A stretch of 9,445 nt of DNA from Nitrosomonadaceae bacterium (GTDB lineage Bacteria; Pseudomonadota; Gammaproteobacteria; Burkholderiales; Nitrosomonadaceae): NCBI GenBank assembly GCA_024644425.1, contig JAHELA010000054.1:1-9445 (forward strand), in the 5' to 3' direction. Shown piece by piece: positions 7,424 to 9,445 of the stretch (position 1 is its first letter; each line of letters opens with the position of its first letter). The notes below the pieces were generated by a model, which saw only the letters and a program-made list of their open reading frames with translations, was not told where the DNA came from and did not search any database. Position numbers and translations under genes: made by a program.

Positions 7424-7449
7424 AATAACGCACAAATTACGACGTTATT
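7424..7449. promoter_or_regulatory. Inverted repeat in the arsM leader
   Basis: AATAACG (7424-7430) and CGTTATT (7443-7449) are perfect seven-base inverted arms around a 12-base centre, ending eight bases before the arsM Shine-Dalgarno sequence. It lies in the widest gap of the operon (73 bases). It could be an operator for separate arsM control or a leader hairpin modulating translation. Only the symmetry and position support this. Confidence 0.28.
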
Positions 7450-7457
7450 TAAAATTT

Positions 7458-7464
7458 AGGAGGT
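7458..7464 (+). promoter_or_regulatory. Strong ribosome binding site of arsM
   Basis: AGGAGGT lies five bases before the ATG at 7470 and is the strongest Shine-Dalgarno match in the window. Most other genes of the operon have weak or no visible sites, so arsM may be translated more strongly than its neighbours. Confidence 0.8.
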
Positions 7465-7469
7465 TTGGC

Positions 7470-8510
7470 ATGCACAATATCGTTCAAGATTATTATGGCC
7501 ACAAACTACAACATACTGAAGATTTAGAAACAAACGCTTGCTGTGATACGAACCAGTTACCAGCATGGCTAAAGCCACTATTATCGAGAATCCATCCAGA
7601 GGTATTATCCCGTTACTATGGTTGTGGTTTGATTTGCCCTCCTCTGCTTGAAGGCTGTCGAGTATTAGACCTCGGTTGCGGTTCAGGGCGAGATGTTTAT
7701 TTATTATCGCAACTTGTAGGGCCAACAGGTGAGGTAATAGGTATTGATATGACGAGTGAGCAGCTTGCTATTGCCAGAAAACACCAGCGGCTTCACTCGG
7801 AAACAATTGGTTATTCTAATGTACATTTTCTTCAAGGCTATATCGAGAGCCTCGACAAACTAGGTCTTGACGCCAGTAGCTTTGATGTAATCGTATCTAA
7901 TTGTGTAATTAATCTTTCGCCTGATAAAAATGCAGTATTAAAGGGCATATTTCATCTTCTAAAAAAAGGAGGTGAATTTTATTTTTCTGACATTTATGCA
8001 GACCGGCGTGTGCCAGATTCTGTACGTAATGACCCGATGCTCTATGGTGAATGCCTTGGTGGTGCTCTATATTGGAATGATTTCCTGCAACTTGCACATC
8101 AACAAGGTTTTACAGATCCACGATTGGTCACCGATCATCCAATTTTTACCAAGAATCCTGAATTAACTACACGTATAGGTAATATTCAGTTTTATTCTGC
8201 CACCTACCGACTATTCAAGCTTGAGGGGCTAGAAGTTTCGTGTGAGGATTATGGGCAGGCAGTAATTTATCAAGGCAGTATTCCTGAACATGCTAATAAT
8301 TTAATGCTTGATAAGCATCATAATATTGAGGTTAATAGCGTTTTCCCAGTATGTGGAAATACATGGCGCATGTTGCATGACACGCGCTTTGCAGCACATT
8401 TTCATTTCATAGGTGATTTTTCTCAACACCGCGGTATTTTCTCAGGCTGTGGCAATGGGTTGCCATTCGATACAACTCAAAATACAGAAGCAACTACAGC
8501 ATGCTGCTAA
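7470..8510 (+). CDS. arsM: Arsenite methyltransferase ArsM
   Basis: This 346-residue SAM-dependent enzyme methylates trivalent arsenic stepwise to methyl- and dimethylarsenite, the substrate for ArsS. The SAM-binding motif I is VLDLGCGSGRD (65-75), followed by the acidic GIDMT (91-95) and the post-motif region DVIVSNCVINLSPDK (139-153). The arsenic-binding cysteines of characterised ArsM proteins can be matched by motif and spacing: C24 or C25 (NACC), C52 (YGCGLI), C144 (SNCV) and C195 (ECLGGA). The C24-C52 and C144-C195 spacings agree closely with Cys44-Cys72 and Cys174-Cys224 of the Cyanidioschyzon enzyme as I recall it. The extended C-terminal domain contains C258, C295 and C327 and ends in a vicinal Cys pair (345-346) that could also hold arsenic. 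The length is normal for the long bacterial form. It follows DUF3047 after 73 bases and precedes the transporter by 43 bases. Confidence 0.95.
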   Translation: MHNIVQDYYGHKLQHTEDLETNACCDTNQLPAWLKPLLSRIHPEVLSRYYGCGLICPPLLEGCRVLDLGCGSGRDVYLLSQLVGPTGEVIGIDMTSEQLAIARKHQRLHSETIGYSNVHFLQGYIESLDKLGLDASSFDVIVSNCVINLSPDKNAVLKGIFHLLKKGGEFYFSDIYADRRVPDSVRNDPMLYGECLGGALYWNDFLQLAHQQGFTDPRLVTDHPIFTKNPELTTRIGNIQFYSATYRLFKLEGLEVSCEDYGQAVIYQGSIPEHANNLMLDKHHNIEVNSVFPVCGNTWRMLHDTRFAAHFHFIGDFSQHRGIFSGCGNGLPFDTTQNTEATTACC

Positions 8511-8553
8511 TCTCGAACCAAATTAATTTAGTCAAGCGGGGAGAAATGAAACA

Positions 8554-9445
8554 ATGGAATGGCTATTAATTACCGCAGCTTTATTTATGGCTTTCAGCAA
8601 TGGCGCAAATGACAACTTTAAAGGATTTGCGACCATATGGGGAACAAATACTCTAAGCTACAATCAAGCTCTTATTTTAGCTACAGTTGCAACAATAGGA
8701 GGTAGCTTAGCTTCACTAATACTAGCGGAAGAACTCGTGCAACAATTTTCTGGGAAGGGCTTGGTGCCAATTGCAGTTGCCAGTGCACCTCTATTTATTC
8801 TAAGTGTTGCAACAGGTGCTGCTGTTACAGTATTTTTAGCTACAAAACTAGGTTTTCCTGTCTCTACCACCCATGCCCTCATAGGTGGGCTCATTGGAGC
8901 TGGGTTGGCGCAAAGTATAAGCACAGTCAACTTTGATAAATTAGCAAGTACGTTTATGTTACCCCTCTTAATTAGCCCAATAATAGCAGTAATAATTGGA
9001 GCGCTTGCCCACAAGCTTTTTCGGATGAATCTGGCTGCAACGGAAAGAGATTGCGTTTGTCTTGTAGAACCAGCACAAGCATTGATATCAAAAATGGATG
9101 GAACTCTTGTTAGCCAATTCCACACTCCAAGTATTATTTTGGCAAACAATGAGACGTGTGTACCGCTAAAAGCAGCAATTAAGGTTTCTAAATCAAGTAC
9201 TATGGATTATCTGCATATTTTATCAGCGATGGCAATTTGTTTTGCGCGGGGCGTAAATGATACTCCAAAATTAACAGCACTACTTCTTGCTGCACACATA
9301 GTGCAACCATCAACGTCTATAGTGATGATAGGCTTTGTAATGGCCATGGGAGGCATCTTATTTGCTAAACAGGTTGCAAAGACAATGAGTAAACGCATTA
9401 CAAAGATGGATCATGTACAGGGGCTTGTAGCGAATTTAATTACAG
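8554..9445 (+). CDS. PiT-family inorganic phosphate transporter (partial, cut by right edge)
   Basis: The frame stays open from ATG 8554 to the last base, about 297 residues, so the C-terminus is missing. The two inverted PiT repeats each show their signature: SNGANDNFKG (15-24) and ARGVNDTPKL (231-240). GFPVSTTHALIGGLIGAGL follows the first repeat, also typical. The family carries phosphate with H+ or Na+, and E. coli Pit proteins also take up arsenate. Between the repeats is a loop of about 65 residues with a CVC pair (C167, C169). GGGGAG (8538-8543) lies ten bases before the start; an ATG at 8546 is in another frame and is not used. It follows arsM by 43 bases and is probably in the same operon. 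It could supply phosphate, import arsenate for the pathway, or move a related product; direction and substrate cannot be read from sequence. Confidence 0.92.
   Translation, partial: MEWLLITAALFMAFSNGANDNFKGFATIWGTNTLSYNQALILATVATIGGSLASLILAEELVQQFSGKGLVPIAVASAPLFILSVATGAAVTVFLATKLGFPVSTTHALIGGLIGAGLAQSISTVNFDKLASTFMLPLLISPIIAVIIGALAHKLFRMNLAATERDCVCLVEPAQALISKMDGTLVSQFHTPSIILANNETCVPLKAAIKVSKSSTMDYLHILSAMAICFARGVNDTPKLTALLLAAHIVQPSTSIVMIGFVMAMGGILFAKQVAKTMSKRITKMDHVQGLVANLIT

Noticed and set aside
7972..8166. Overlapping 64-codon open frame inside arsM preceded by an AGGAGGTG-like sequence
   Set aside because: The ribosome-site-like bases encode the conserved Lys-Lys-Gly-Gly of the methyltransferase fold; the frame itself resembles nothing known and lies wholly inside arsM.
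8664..9149. Antisense open frame of 161 codons opposite the PiT gene
   Set aside because: It is complementary to conserved PiT coding sequence and its translation shows no recognisable domain.
1..9445. Mobile elements, CRISPR arrays, tRNA or rRNA genes
   Set aside because: No transposase or integrase frame, no regularly spaced repeats and no recognisable tRNA or rRNA sequence were seen by eye on either strand.

Overview
This is a bacterial chromosomal window that looks AT-rich (GC roughly 38-40% by eye, not computed). It carries an arsenic-handling gene cluster of the arsenosugar biosynthesis type. The long YihY/BrkB-type membrane protein with a C-terminal extension at the left edge, the DUF3047 protein and the TVP38-oxidoreductase fusion all suggest a proteobacterium, probably gamma (beta is possible). 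That taxonomic guess rests on family recognition only.

Layout. Positions 1-1362 (minus strand) hold a YihY/BrkB family inner-membrane protein, cut by the left edge. Positions 1556-1792 (minus strand) hold a small two-helix membrane protein with a C-terminal zinc ribbon. A roughly 400-base AT-rich divergent intergenic region (1793-2189) follows, with a candidate promoter. From 2190 to the right edge seven genes run on the plus strand with short gaps or overlaps, as one probable operon. They are arsS (radical SAM), a TVP38/TMEM64 membrane domain fused to a class I flavin disulfide oxidoreductase, a TIGR04283-type glycosyltransferase, a TIGR04282-type glycosyltransferase (4-base ATGA overlap), a secreted DUF3047 protein (14-base overlap), arsM (arsenite methyltransferase), and a PiT-family phosphate transporter cut by the right edge.

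How the genes may work together. By family knowledge, ArsM methylates As(III) to methyl- and dimethylarsenite. ArsS then transfers a 5'-deoxyadenosyl group from SAM onto dimethylarsenic. The two GT-A glycosyltransferases are the usual candidates for building the sugar and aglycone part. The PiT transporter could bring in phosphate or arsenate, or move a related product. The flavin oxidoreductase could supply reducing power or act on an arsenic or thiol intermediate at the membrane. The roles of the fusion and of the DUF3047 protein are not established. No ArsR repressor, ArsC reductase, ArsB/Acr3 pump or nucleosidase for removing adenine is visible here, so control and some pathway steps lie outside the window or use uncharacterised members.

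Most worth following up are the DUF3047 protein inside the operon, the TVP38-oxidoreductase fusion with Tyr where lipoamide dehydrogenases have their catalytic His, the missing adenine-removal step, and a run of GCATGC palindromes confined to the cluster, two of them in the arsS start region and one at the arsM start.
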